DNA of 20,371 bases from Acidimicrobiaceae bacterium (GCA_002722525.1 PBMJ01000039.1:1-20371); one strand, 5' to 3'. Shown: positions 13,180-20,371, numbered from the stretch's first letter. Notes: generated from the letters alone by a model not told the origin. Program-made: numbers and translations.

Positions 13180-14038
13180 CTTTGAGCTCCTCTGCGATCG
13201 AACTACCAAGGTATGCGTCTATTACAGCTGGATTCTTTGATACTTCACTTGGTGTCCCCTCGGCAATGATTCTTCCTTCGGCAAGAACAACTATCCAATC
13301 AGAAATTCCCATGATCGCGTCCATATCATGTTCTATGAAAAGTACGCTTACACCTTCATCTCGAAGGTTTTCTATATGGGCTAATAGCGATTCCACCAGT
13401 ACCGGATTAACTCCAGCCATTGGTTCATCAAGAAGAATAAGTTTCGGTTCAGACATTAAGGCTCGAGCCATTTCGAGCAATTTTCGTTGCCCGCCAGAAA
13501 GCGTTGCTGCATATTCATCACGCATGTGCGATAAATTAAACTTTTCTAAAAGAGCTTCAGCTTTTATAAGAATCTCTTTTTCCTGAGATTTCCAGCGAGA
13601 TGGGATAAGAGCATATCGAAGAAATTCACCCTTTTGTTCAGCGGCCCCTAGAAGCATATTGTCTAGAACGGTCATTTTTGCAAGAGATTTAGTTAACTGA
13701 AAAGTCCGGACCATACCTTTATGTGCAATCTGATGCGGACGAAGACCTGAAAGGTCGGTCGTCCAAGAATCTGCCTTTGAAAGTTGATGGAATGTCCACT
13801 TACCGGAGTCTGGCCTATCAAAACCAGTTATCAGGTTAAATAGTGTTGTTTTTCCTGCTCCGTTTGGACCGATGAATGCAGTAATGATTCCTCGCTGCAC
13901 TTCAAGATGATCAATGTCTACAGCACGTAGTCCGCCGAAAGAACGAACGACATTATCAACTTTCAAAATCGGATCTGGCTTTGGTGATCCTGGGGTAGGT
14001 TCAATATTTTTCAATTCAGAGGCGTTATTAGCGGACAT
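13172..14038 (-). CDS. livG: Branched-chain amino-acid-type ABC transporter ATP-binding protein LivG
   Basis: 288 residues from the ATG at 14038, which has an AGAGGAGG Shine-Dalgarno 9 bases upstream; a frame extending to 14065 would overlap livM by 38 bases. Walker A GPNGAGKT is at 57-64, signature LSGGQ at 180-184, Walker B ILLDEP at 201-206 with Glu205, and the H-loop His at 237. The insert after the Walker A helix and the VRTFQLTKSLAKMTVLDNMLLG block are typical of LivG. An N-terminal extension of about 25 polar, Pro-rich residues (ELKNIEPTPGSPKPDP) precedes the domain and is somewhat unusual. It overlaps livM by 11 bases and livF by 8, so the three are translationally coupled. Confidence 0.93.
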   Translation of the reverse strand: MSANNASELKNIEPTPGSPKPDPILKVDNVVRSFGGLRAVDIDHLEVQRGIITAFIGPNGAGKTTLFNLITGFDRPDSGKWTFHQLSKADSWTTDLSGLRPHQIAHKGMVRTFQLTKSLAKMTVLDNMLLGAAEQKGEFLRYALIPSRWKSQEKEILIKAEALLEKFNLSHMRDEYAATLSGGQRKLLEMARALMSEPKLILLDEPMAGVNPVLVESLLAHIENLRDEGVSVLFIEHDMDAIMGISDWIVVLAEGRIIAEGTPSEVSKNPAVIDAYLGSSIAEELKDV

Positions 14039-15080
14039 CGATTTGAGCCTCCTCTTTTTTCCCAACTAGGCCTTGAGGTCTCCAAATCATCAAAACGGCA
14101 AGCATAATACCCATCATGATCATCCTTACGCTTGCTACATCATTTGATTCGAGAATAACGCTAGGTATCCATCCGGATTCGACCATTTGCCGGAGAAGTT
14201 CTTCTACAAAGACAATTATGAACCAGAAAGTAACAGCTCCAATCACGGGCCCCCATACCGAGGCGGCTCCTCCTAGAATCAAGACGGTCCAGATAAAGAA
14301 TGTTGTTTGAGGCTTGAACTGCTGTGTCTCAACGAATCCAGTATTCATTGCTCTTGTGATTCCAGCAAGTGCTACGATCATGCCGCCAATAATTAAACTT
14401 TGGAGTTTGTATGAGAAGACATTCTTTCCTAAAGCTCGTGCAGCGTCTTCGTCCTCTCGAATTGCTTTGATTACTCTACCCCATGGGGATTTCATTAATC
14501 CCCAAATCAGTAACGTAGCTAGAAGGACTAAAGTCCATCCAAGAATCATTACCCAAAGCGTCTGTTCATCGAATTTTAAGCGCCAAAATCCATAGGATCC
14601 GTCACTTATTGGGTTCCAATCAATTGTGACAATATCAGAAAATGATACTTCCGCATTTCGATCTTCAATACTAGGAAGACCGAAAGGGCCCCCGGTTAAA
14701 TCAAGAAGTCTTTGAGATCGGAACGATATGCGTATTACTTCTGCAATAGCGATAGTAGTTATTGCAAGGTAGTCCGCCCGTAATCGCAAGGAAGGTAGGC
14801 CAATGCTTAAGGCGATTGCAACCGCAAAAACTAGACCAGCAGCTATCGCAAGTAGCAGTGATCCACCAAGCCATCCTTGCGTAAAGAATATTGCCATTCC
14901 GTAAGCTCCTGCAGCCATGAATGCAACAACACCAAAGTTCAATAGACCGGTATAGCCATAATGTAGATTTAGCCCAACAGCTGCTAAAGCGAATGTTGCA
15001 GCTTGCACTCCAATGGAAGCACGCAAAGCCAGACCGAGTAGGTCTCCTATGTCGACACCGGCGAGGATATTCATAATCAT
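14028..15080 (-). CDS. livM: Branched-chain amino-acid-type ABC transporter permease LivM
   Basis: 350 residues, a polytopic membrane protein with roughly eight to ten hydrophobic segments. Family features are LNLHYGYTGLLNFGVVAFMAAGAYG near the N-terminus, GLPSLRLRADYLAITTIAIAEVIR, the ATPase-contact loop WGRVIKAIREDEDAARALGKNVFSYKL (EAA-like), ILGGAASVWGPVIGA and the terminal WRPQGLVG. It pairs with LivH to form the channel. The start ATG at 15080 is preceded by GGTAGGTG; an ATG two codons later is equally possible. Five bases separate it from livH. The C-terminal tail overlaps the livG start. Confidence 0.94.
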   Translation of the reverse strand: MIMNILAGVDIGDLLGLALRASIGVQAATFALAAVGLNLHYGYTGLLNFGVVAFMAAGAYGMAIFFTQGWLGGSLLLAIAAGLVFAVAIALSIGLPSLRLRADYLAITTIAIAEVIRISFRSQRLLDLTGGPFGLPSIEDRNAEVSFSDIVTIDWNPISDGSYGFWRLKFDEQTLWVMILGWTLVLLATLLIWGLMKSPWGRVIKAIREDEDAARALGKNVFSYKLQSLIIGGMIVALAGITRAMNTGFVETQQFKPQTTFFIWTVLILGGAASVWGPVIGAVTFWFIIVFVEELLRQMVESGWIPSVILESNDVASVRMIMMGIMLAVLMIWRPQGLVGKKEEAQIDVR

Positions 15081-15085
15081 GGCAC

Positions 15086-16375
15086 CTACCCGAGCCTTTC
15101 TCGGACGCCAAGAATTCCTTGAGGTCTAACAAGGAGGATTACGATAAGAACAGCTAGGGCAATTAAAAACTTCAAGTCATTATCCAGCCAGAAAGTTGAA
15201 GTTTCTGACGCTAGGCCGATAGCTATACCGCCGACCATAGCACCGTATGCTGTGCCCAATCCGCCTAGAGTAACAGCAGCGAAAATCAAGAGTAAGATCT
15301 TTTCGCCCATCTGCCATTCAACGACCTGTGTAAGGCCGATCATAATACCCCCAAGGCCAGCTAATGCACTGCCGAAGATCCATACCCACATAATGGTTCT
15401 GTTCACATCTATCCCCGAAGACTCAGCCAGAGCTGGATTGTCCGAGACGGCCCGCATGGAAGTCCCTAGTCTTGTTCGCTGAAGCAGAATTCCGACTATA
15501 ACCAAAGTGACAAAGGCAATAGCAATGATGTAGTAGTCCTTAGGTGGGAGTTCAATGGGTCCAAATGAAATCCCCTTTTGTATTTTGTATGATTCGTAAG
15601 TTTCTGGTTCGGCGCCATGATAGATCAACATGAGGTAGCGCATGAGAAAGGCTAATCCGATTGAAACAACCATAAGAGAAATATTGGTCATTTTCTTCCG
15701 TCGTAGTGGCCCGAAAATACCTTTTTCCAAAAACAATCCAAGAAAACCTCCTATTACGACAGCTAAAATAACGGCGATCGGAAATAGGCCTCCAGTAAGT
15801 CCCATAGATGACTCGAGGACAAGAGCTATTACAGCACCAAAAGCTACCATTTCCGAATGCGCGAAATTAACCAGGCCAGTTACACCGAATATAAGAGAAA
15901 GTCCTATTGAGGCTAAAGCAACGAGAAGCCCCACCTTTAATCCGCTAACCATTCGGTTAAGAAGTCGCTCCCAAGTAGGTGGGATTTCTAGAATGGTCTT
16001 TTGATCTTCACTTTGAAGTTGAAAACCTACTGAGGTTGTTCGTATCTCCTCCAATACGACAACAACTTCAGATGATGCCCCTTCTTTTATGGAAATACCA
16101 TCGGGGAGAGGACCTATCAATTGGACGGTGAATTCCCCTATATAGGGAATAGGGATTGCCCACTTTCCATCGTCACCCGAAGCAACAGAACCAACCTCGG
16201 TACCGGCATCATCAATGATTGATACCTTAACGTCAGGAATGACTTCACGACCTACCCTTACTGTCCCCCGAAAGACTGCTTCGTTATCCAGAGCAGAAGC
16301 TACGAAGGGGAATGTCAAACTAGCGCAGAACGCAGCCAAAGCAAAAATAAGCATTCCTTTTACTGTTTTTGTCAC
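15086..16375 (-). CDS. livH: LivH-type permease with N-terminal signal peptide and carboxypeptidase-regulatory-like domain
   Basis: 429 residues, against about 290-310 for plain LivH. Residues 1-28 form a signal sequence (hydrophobic MLIFALAAFCASLTF, likely cut after VASA). Residues 35 to about 112 form a beta-sandwich of carboxypeptidase-regulatory/CnaB type (FRGTVRVGREVIPDVKVSII, then DDGKWAIPIPYIGEFTVQL). The LivH core follows from about 135: LKVGLLVALASIGLSLIFGVTGLVNFAHSEM, the GTSMRAVSDNPALAESSGID contact loop, GLGTAYGAMVGG and a terminal VRPQGILG. The extra domain must sit outside the membrane and may contact the binding protein. No livJ/K gene is nearby, so the solute is unknown. The GTG start lacks a Shine-Dalgarno but has TAAAGT-N6 and a TTGGGA -35 at 18 bp, which makes it probably leaderless and the promoter-proximal gene of livHMGF. 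Confidence 0.93.
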   Translation of the reverse strand: MTKTVKGMLIFALAAFCASLTFPFVASALDNEAVFRGTVRVGREVIPDVKVSIIDDAGTEVGSVASGDDGKWAIPIPYIGEFTVQLIGPLPDGISIKEGASSEVVVVLEEIRTTSVGFQLQSEDQKTILEIPPTWERLLNRMVSGLKVGLLVALASIGLSLIFGVTGLVNFAHSEMVAFGAVIALVLESSMGLTGGLFPIAVILAVVIGGFLGLFLEKGIFGPLRRKKMTNISLMVVSIGLAFLMRYLMLIYHGAEPETYESYKIQKGISFGPIELPPKDYYIIAIAFVTLVIVGILLQRTRLGTSMRAVSDNPALAESSGIDVNRTIMWVWIFGSALAGLGGIMIGLTQVVEWQMGEKILLLIFAAVTLGGLGTAYGAMVGGIAIGLASETSTFWLDNDLKFLIALAVLIVILLVRPQGILGVRERLG

Positions 16376-16381
16376 AAGAGG

Positions 16382-16411
16382 ACTTTAATCGGAAGAACGG
16401 CGTCCTCCCAA
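16382..16411 (-). promoter_or_regulatory. Putative leaderless promoter of livHMGF
   Basis: On the minus strand TTGGGA, 18 bases, then TAAAGT (16387-16382) are followed by exactly 6 bases before the livH GTG. TAAAGT fits TANNNT, and four of six -35 bases match TTGACA. Confidence 0.5.
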
Positions 16412-16676
16412 CCAAAATTGATAACAGTGGTATTTTTCCGATTATGGGCCAAAGAACTATCTGTTCCAGCCAGCATCTGAAATGTGTCGTTCCTCAAAGA
16501 AAAGACAATCATCAGGGCATCCAAATGGCATTTCTTCATTACTCCCCAATCTGCAACGTTGAACCACTTCTCTGGATTGAACTGTCCTACTGCTGTAATG
16601 CCTACAATCTTCGCGTACTGCCATAAACCTATTTTCACCTTTCCCGAATCCATATACAAGTAAATATGCGTAAGAG

Positions 16677-16692
16677 TTAACACTCTCGAAAC
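16677..16692 (+). promoter_or_regulatory. GlnR-like nitrogen-regulator box upstream of amt
   Basis: TTAAC-ACTCTC-GAAAC fits the published actinobacterial GlnR half-box gTnAC-N6-GaAAC except for the first, weakly conserved base. It lies 116 bases upstream of the amt start; amt is a classical GlnR target in Streptomyces and mycobacteria. Only one half-box is visible, without the second copy 6 bases away seen at strong sites. Confidence 0.4.
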
Positions 16693-16734
16693 AATTTAGA
16701 AATCTATGTCCATTACTATTCAGGCATTAAATTG

Positions 16735-16756
16735 CAGAAAACTGTTTAGTTTTCTG
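16735..16756 (+). promoter_or_regulatory. Perfect 9-bp hairpin in the amt upstream region
   Basis: CAGAAAACT-GTTT-AGTTTTCTG forms a perfect 9-bp stem with a 4-base loop, about 50 bases before the amt start. A second small stem, TTGCG-CT-CGCAA (16770-16781), follows. It may be an operator, or if transcribed a leader structure. No T-run follows, so a terminator is unlikely. Confidence 0.4.
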
Positions 16757-16779
16757 AAGATGCGTTCGGTTGCGCTCGC

Positions 16780-16801
16780 AAATAGAAGGGAAATAGAAGG
16801 G
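16780..16801 (+). repeat. Tandem 11-bp repeat duplicating the amt Shine-Dalgarno
   Basis: AAATAGAAGGG occurs twice without a gap. The second copy places AGAAGGG 6 bases before the ATG at 16808 and is the likely working ribosome-binding site, which decides the amt start. The first copy is too far away. Confidence 0.7.
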
Positions 16802-16807
16802 AACAGT

Positions 16808-18025
16808 ATGGAAACAGGTGATTTCGCGTGGATGCTTATTTCGACAGCATTAGTGGTCTTTATGGTACCGGGGTTGGCGTTGTTCTATGGGGGTATGGAT
16901 AGGTCTAAAAATGTCTTAAATATGCTCAATATGAACTTATACTGCATCGGGATTGTGCCGATTCTGTGGGTTACGTTGTCATGGACGCTTGGTAATAGCT
17001 CAGATGGGTCAGGTTTCTGGGGCGGTGACCTTATTGGTAACTGGGATCAGATCGGCCTTGATGGTCTAAATATGATGCCTGAAGATCTTATTTTCGTTGC
17101 TTTCTTGATGACGTTTGCCTCGATTACCCCAGCGTTGATCTCCGGCGCTGTTGCCGACCGAATGAAATTTTCAGCTTGGGTCATTTTCGTCCCCATATGG
17201 ACGCTCCTTGTTTATACACCAGTCACTTATTGGGTATATAGCGGGTGGCATCACAGTATGGGAGCGATTGACTTCGCAGGTGGTACCGCCATTCATATAA
17301 ATGCCGGAGCAGCCTCACTTGCACTGATTCTTGTATTAGGAAAACGTAAAGGCTGGCCGAGCGAGTCATCACCCCCACATAACCTTCCTCTTGTCATGCT
17401 GGGAACAGGAATTCTTTGGTTTGGATGGTTTGGATTCAACGCTGGATCCGCTGGAGCAGCGAACGGTCAAGCTGTTCAAGCATTACTCAATACCTTTGTC
17501 GCTGCTGCCGTCGGAATGGTTAGCTGGATGTTCATCGAATGGTATCGAGATGGGAAAGCAACAACACTTGGTGCTTGTTCCGGTGTGGTAGCAGCACTAG
17601 TAGCAATAACTCCAGCAGCTGGCTATGTCGGAGGTCTATCAAGCATTATCTTCGGCCTTGTCGCAGGAGTAGGGTGCTACTTCCTAATCGGATTGAAAAA
17701 CAAGCTCGGATATGACGACTCTCTTGACGTGGTCGGCGTCCACGGTGGAGGCGGTATCATCGGTGGGCTTCTACTGGGCTTATTCGCAGATAACTCAGCT
17801 ATCAATAGCGAGCCCGGTGGATTCCAAGACGGGGTTTTCTTTGGCGGCGGTGAGCTCTTCCTCGACCAACTAGTAGCAATGGGCTCAGTGATAGCCTTTT
17901 CCTTCATAGTCACATATGGGATAGCGAAAGTCCTCGATGCCACAATTGGCCTTCGAGTTTCAGGAGAAGATGAAGAAGCCGGACTTGACCAATCACAACA
18001 CGCAGAGACCGCTTACAACCTATAA
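16808..18025 (+). CDS. amt: Ammonium transporter (Amt/MEP/Rh family)
   Basis: 405 residues from the ATG at 16808 (METGDFAWMLISTALVVFM), which matches the usual actinobacterial Amt N-terminus and has a Shine-Dalgarno. The frame extends upstream to 16706, but that part is not family-like. It is a polytopic inner-membrane protein, trimeric in the family, with about eleven helices. Channel residues are intact: Phe103 (TFASITPAL) and Phe210 (GWFGFNAGSA) of the Phe gate, Asp155 (IDFAGGT), and the His pair His163 (IHINAG) and His312 (GVHGGGG). The C-terminal tail GLRVSGEDEEAGLDQSQHAETAYN is the conserved segment that PII proteins contact. A GlnR-like box lies upstream and glnD follows after a hairpin. 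The expected glnK gene is absent at this locus. Confidence 0.97.
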   Translation: METGDFAWMLISTALVVFMVPGLALFYGGMDRSKNVLNMLNMNLYCIGIVPILWVTLSWTLGNSSDGSGFWGGDLIGNWDQIGLDGLNMMPEDLIFVAFLMTFASITPALISGAVADRMKFSAWVIFVPIWTLLVYTPVTYWVYSGWHHSMGAIDFAGGTAIHINAGAASLALILVLGKRKGWPSESSPPHNLPLVMLGTGILWFGWFGFNAGSAGAANGQAVQALLNTFVAAAVGMVSWMFIEWYRDGKATTLGACSGVVAALVAITPAAGYVGGLSSIIFGLVAGVGCYFLIGLKNKLGYDDSLDVVGVHGGGGIIGGLLLGLFADNSAINSEPGGFQDGVFFGGGELFLDQLVAMGSVIAFSFIVTYGIAKVLDATIGLRVSGEDEEAGLDQSQHAETAYNL

Positions 18026-18045
18026 AAGTAAATTTAAATAATCAT

Positions 18046-18078
18046 TTATTTGGCGGAGGATCGACCTCCGCCAAATAA
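18046..18078 (+). terminator. Perfect 14-bp hairpin between amt and glnD
   Basis: TTATTTGGCGGAGG (18046-18059), loop ATCGA, then the exact complement (18065-18078). The GC-rich core GGCGGAGG is flanked by AT pairs, 21 bases after the amt stop. It is a likely terminator for amt, although no separate T-run follows; actinobacterial terminators often lack one. It could also be partial read-through control for glnD. Confidence 0.75.
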
Positions 18079-18106
18079 GGATGTTCCTAAAATGGTCGAA
18101 GTGGAA

Positions 18107-18112
18107 TACGGT
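18107..18112 (+). promoter_or_regulatory. Putative -10 (TACGGT) of a leaderless promoter for glnD
   Basis: TACGGT fits TANNNT and lies exactly 6 bases before the ATG at 18119. Since a hairpin closes the amt transcript at 18078, glnD needs its own start, and this is the only good candidate. The same hexamer precedes the folP-like start. Confidence 0.4.
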
Positions 18113-18118
18113 GAATGT

Positions 18119-20371
18119 ATGACCATTGTTCTTGCAAGACAAAATCTTCTTCAAGACCGAACCAAACGCGGGTCGCAATTCACTAGAGAACTCAGTGATT
18201 CTGCCGATCTTTGGTTAGAAGATCTCTTCAACAACGCTGTTGGTGATCGATCTGACATTGCCCTTCTTGCTGTTGGAGGTTATGGCCGAAAAGACTTGTC
18301 ACCATTATCAGACCTTGATGTGCTTCTCCTCCATCAAACAGCTAAAGACATTGACATGGTCGCTGAATCTATCTGGTATCCCATCTGGGATCAAGGAGAA
18401 AAACTTGGTCATTCAGTCCGAACGATAGAAGAGACAATAGAACTTGCTTCAGAAGATCTTGATACCGCTACAGCACTTTTATCATGTCGCCATATTGCCG
18501 GCTCAAAGAAAATCGCAGAGGAGCTTTCTGCACTTACCCTTGCCCAATGGAAGAATAATGCTCGTTCATGGTTGCCCAAACTTGCAATTTCTATTCAAGA
18601 ACGCCATCGTGCCAAAGGTGAAGTCGCATTCATGCTTGAACCAGAATTAAAGGAAGGTAGAGGAGGACTACGAGACGTTCATGCGATGGGTTGGGCGGAC
18701 CAAAGCGGCCAGAGCCCCTTAGAAGTAGAGCGAAATCAGCTACTGGAATCGTACGAAGTCATTCTTAGGGCACGCGTCGAACTCCACAGAAGTGCGAAAC
18801 GTTCCAGTGACAAACTCCTCCTAGAACAACAAGACGCAGTTTCAGAAGCTTTGGGGTACGAAGATGCTGATGTTCTAATGGCAGATGTTGCATCAGCTGC
18901 TCGTCGTATTGCGTGGAATACTGATGAACTTTGCTATGCAATACAAAATGCGGGCCTATTTGGCTTGTGGAATTTTGGAAAGAAAGTCGGCGATACGTTA
19001 ACAGGAAGAAGAAAATCCGTTTCAACGAGTTATGAGTCCGATGCGGAGATATCAGCAGAAACTGTTTTACGTATTTCACTTACTACTGCAAAGAATCAAG
19101 AAAGGTTTTCTCCAGAAGTCATCAAACAACTTCGAAATGTAGAGTTGTATGTCCCAGACCCTTGGACACCTGAGATACGAGACCTGTTCGTAGATCTTCT
19201 TCTAACGGGTCATGATGCCATACCGGTATTTGAGACACTTGATGAACTTAATCTATTTGTCCCTTTCCTGCCGGAATGGAAACCAGCGAGAAGTCGCCCC
19301 CAGCGCAATGCCTACCATCGCTTCACTGTTGACCGTCATTTGCTTGAAACGGCCGCTGAAGCAGCAAAACTCAAACATCGTGTTCAACGGCCTGATCTGC
19401 TTGTAGTCGGTGCTCTTCTTCATGATATAGGAAAGCCCTATCCTGGCGATCACACGGAAATAGGTATCGAGCTGATCAATAGCATCGGCTCGCGAATGGG
19501 ATTTTCACCTAACGATGTAGAAACACTTGTTCAAATGTGCGAACACCATCTGCTACTTCCCGACATAGCGACACGAAGAGACCTTGATGACTTTGACACG
19601 ATACAAACAGTTGCAAGTTCACTTCAAACTATTCAAAGAGTGGAATTACTTCATGCCCTCACAGAAGCTGATTCCATAGCAACTGGGCCAGCTGCTTGGA
19701 GTACATGGAAAGCCGGCCTTGTCCATGATCTTGCAGGCCGGACATCGGCATATCTTAAGGGAGGGGAGGGAAGTATCATGGAGCGGGCATTTCCCACCGA
19801 AGAGCAGATGAAGATGATGCGTCGAGGCATGATTCGAGTTGAAGGGGATACAGACACCCTCACAATTATGGAGATAGACCGTCCAGGGGTCTTTGGGCGG
19901 GTAGCTGGGGCTTTATCTCTATGTGGCCTGGATGTATTAGAAGCAGTCGCCCATACAGATTTTGGAATGGTTCTCGCAGTCTTTCGTGTATCCCCGAGTA
20001 CTACCCGAGAAATTGATTGGGATTCGGTTAGTGTTTTTGTTCAAGATTCGGTCCGAGGTCGTGTTGCGATTGCCGCTCGCCTTTCAGAAAGAATGAAAAC
20101 GTACTACTTGCAGTCATCCCAAAACTTTCCAGACAGGGTAGTAGGAACTGACGTCAAGATAGATAATAAGACTTCTTCTACAGCGACAGTGGTGGAAGTA
20201 TCTGCCCCAAATGGAATGGGTTTGTTGTATCAGATTACCCGTGCGCTGAGTTCGCTTGACCTAAATATTCTTAGTGCAAAAGTTCAGACGCTTGGCGCTG
20301 ATGTTGTGGACTCTTTCTATGTTTTAGATAATGAAGGAAAGAAAATAGTCGATCAGACACATGCTGAGGAA
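18119..20371 (+). CDS. glnD: PII uridylyltransferase / uridylyl-removing enzyme GlnD (3' end outside window)
   Basis: 751 residues visible with no stop, near full family length. GlnD adds or removes UMP (AMP in some Actinobacteria) on PII in response to glutamine. The nucleotidyltransferase domain begins at about 50 with VGGYGRKDLSPLSDLDVLLL (Asp65 and Asp67 the metal-binding pair). A helical linker follows (ELKEGRGGLRDVHAM). The HD domain has His400, LLHDIGKP with His435-Asp436, and EHHLLL at about 475-480, so the removing activity looks intact. Two ACT domains start near 581 (LTIMEIDRPGVFGRVAGALS) and 691 (VVEVSAPNGMGLLYQITRAL); these sense glutamine. The start chosen is the ATG at 18119, with TACGGT-N6. 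An ATG at 18092 would add nine residues and has AGGA 10 bases upstream. It follows amt, but no PII gene lies between them. Confidence 0.95.
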   Translation, partial: MTIVLARQNLLQDRTKRGSQFTRELSDSADLWLEDLFNNAVGDRSDIALLAVGGYGRKDLSPLSDLDVLLLHQTAKDIDMVAESIWYPIWDQGEKLGHSVRTIEETIELASEDLDTATALLSCRHIAGSKKIAEELSALTLAQWKNNARSWLPKLAISIQERHRAKGEVAFMLEPELKEGRGGLRDVHAMGWADQSGQSPLEVERNQLLESYEVILRARVELHRSAKRSSDKLLLEQQDAVSEALGYEDADVLMADVASAARRIAWNTDELCYAIQNAGLFGLWNFGKKVGDTLTGRRKSVSTSYESDAEISAETVLRISLTTAKNQERFSPEVIKQLRNVELYVPDPWTPEIRDLFVDLLLTGHDAIPVFETLDELNLFVPFLPEWKPARSRPQRNAYHRFTVDRHLLETAAEAAKLKHRVQRPDLLVVGALLHDIGKPYPGDHTEIGIELINSIGSRMGFSPNDVETLVQMCEHHLLLPDIATRRDLDDFDTIQTVASSLQTIQRVELLHALTEADSIATGPAAWSTWKAGLVHDLAGRTSAYLKGGEGSIMERAFPTEEQMKMMRRGMIRVEGDTDTLTIMEIDRPGVFGRVAGALSLCGLDVLEAVAHTDFGMVLAVFRVSPSTTREIDWDSVSVFVQDSVRGRVAIAARLSERMKTYYLQSSQNFPDRVVGTDVKIDNKTSSTATVVEVSAPNGMGLLYQITRALSSLDLNILSAKVQTLGADVVDSFYVLDNEGKKIVDQTHAEE

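Larger units (their letters stand above)
16376..16807. other. Divergent livH-amt intergenic region, about 430 bp
   Basis: No gene is supported here. A frame on the minus strand from 16683 to 16372 (103 codons, GTG start) ends in a TGA overlapping the livH GTG by 4 bases, which could mean coupling. Its translation resembles no family I know, has no Shine-Dalgarno and is better explained as chance, because livH has its own promoter-like sequence. The region holds the livH promoter (16382-16411), a GlnR-like box (16677-16692), a hairpin (16735-16756) and a duplicated Shine-Dalgarno (16780-16801). The stretch 16412-16676 shows nothing I can name; a small RNA is not excluded. Confidence 0.6.

Noticed and set aside
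16369..16626. 85-codon plus-strand frame over the same gap
   Set aside because: Translation is rich in Cys, His and Asn with no domain-like pattern; no start signal; overlaps the livH start.
16372..16683. 103-codon minus-strand frame upstream of livH, ending in a 4-base GTGA overlap
   Set aside because: No recognisable family, no Shine-Dalgarno, and livH has its own promoter-like TTGGGA-N18-TAAAGT-N6 inside this frame. Kept only as a remark on the intergenic region.
16706..16807. Longer amt start with 34 extra residues
   Set aside because: The extension covers the hairpin and the tandem repeat, and is unlike Amt N-termini; the Shine-Dalgarno serves the ATG at 16808.
1..20371. CRISPR arrays, insertion sequences, attachment sites, phage or defence genes
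   Set aside because: No regularly spaced repeats, transposase motifs or terminal inverted repeats were seen; tRNA-Thr has no duplicated 3' end nearby. All genes are housekeeping in kind.

Overview
The window (roughly 40-45 % GC by eye) comes from a low-GC actinobacterium. A marine or freshwater Acidimicrobiia-type genome is my best guess, by inference only. Supporting signs are an actinobacterial-type ClpC, a GlxR/Crp-type regulator, the DUF3263-LytR_C pair known from mycobacteria (Rv0430-Rv0431/VirR), a CysO-type sulfur carrier, an amt-glnD pair, and many starts that look leaderless. No transposases, phage genes, CRISPR arrays or other signs of a mobile region were seen. This is core chromosome with some unusual protein architectures and rich intergenic regulation.

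Layout. 1-2460: clpC, missing only its first codons. 2530-3969: a lipoprotein whose LppM-like outer domain is joined through one membrane helix to a cytoplasmic HAD-phosphatase-like domain. 3971-4630 (minus): a Crp/GlxR-family regulator, divergent from ispF (4798-5268), which overlaps rlmB (5261-6127). 6172-6244: tRNA-Thr(TGT). 6348-8656: a probable operon of a DUF3263 protein, a VirR-like LytR_C membrane protein, glycerate kinase and folB. 8691-9443 (minus): a divergent dihydropteroate-synthase-like gene. 9587-9865: a CysO/MoaD-like sulfur carrier with one residue after its GG terminus. 10039-11661: groEL without a neighbouring groES. 11722-12414: a coproheme decarboxylase (ChdC/HemQ). 12439-16375 (minus): the branched-chain amino-acid-type ABC operon livH-livM-livG-livF with no binding-protein gene, in which LivH carries an N-terminal beta-sandwich domain behind a signal peptide. 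16808-18025: the ammonium transporter amt. 18119-20371: glnD, truncated by the window end.

How the genes work together. The right third concerns nitrogen: uptake of amino acids or amides (liv), ammonium uptake (amt) and PII signalling (glnD). The usual glnK between amt and glnD is missing; a perfect 14-bp hairpin lies there instead. Between livH and amt are a GlnR-like box, a 9-bp hairpin and a duplicated Shine-Dalgarno. The middle holds folate genes (folB, folP-like), sulfur transfer (cysO-like), chaperones (groEL, clpC) and haem synthesis (chdC).

The most striking pattern is regulatory. Six genes have a TANNNT hexamer exactly six bases before the start codon and no Shine-Dalgarno (a seventh has seven bases), which suggests widespread leaderless transcription. 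I did not find an obviously new multi-gene system. The best candidates for something undescribed are the two domain fusions (lipoprotein-HAD, beta-sandwich-LivH) and the amt-glnD arrangement without PII.
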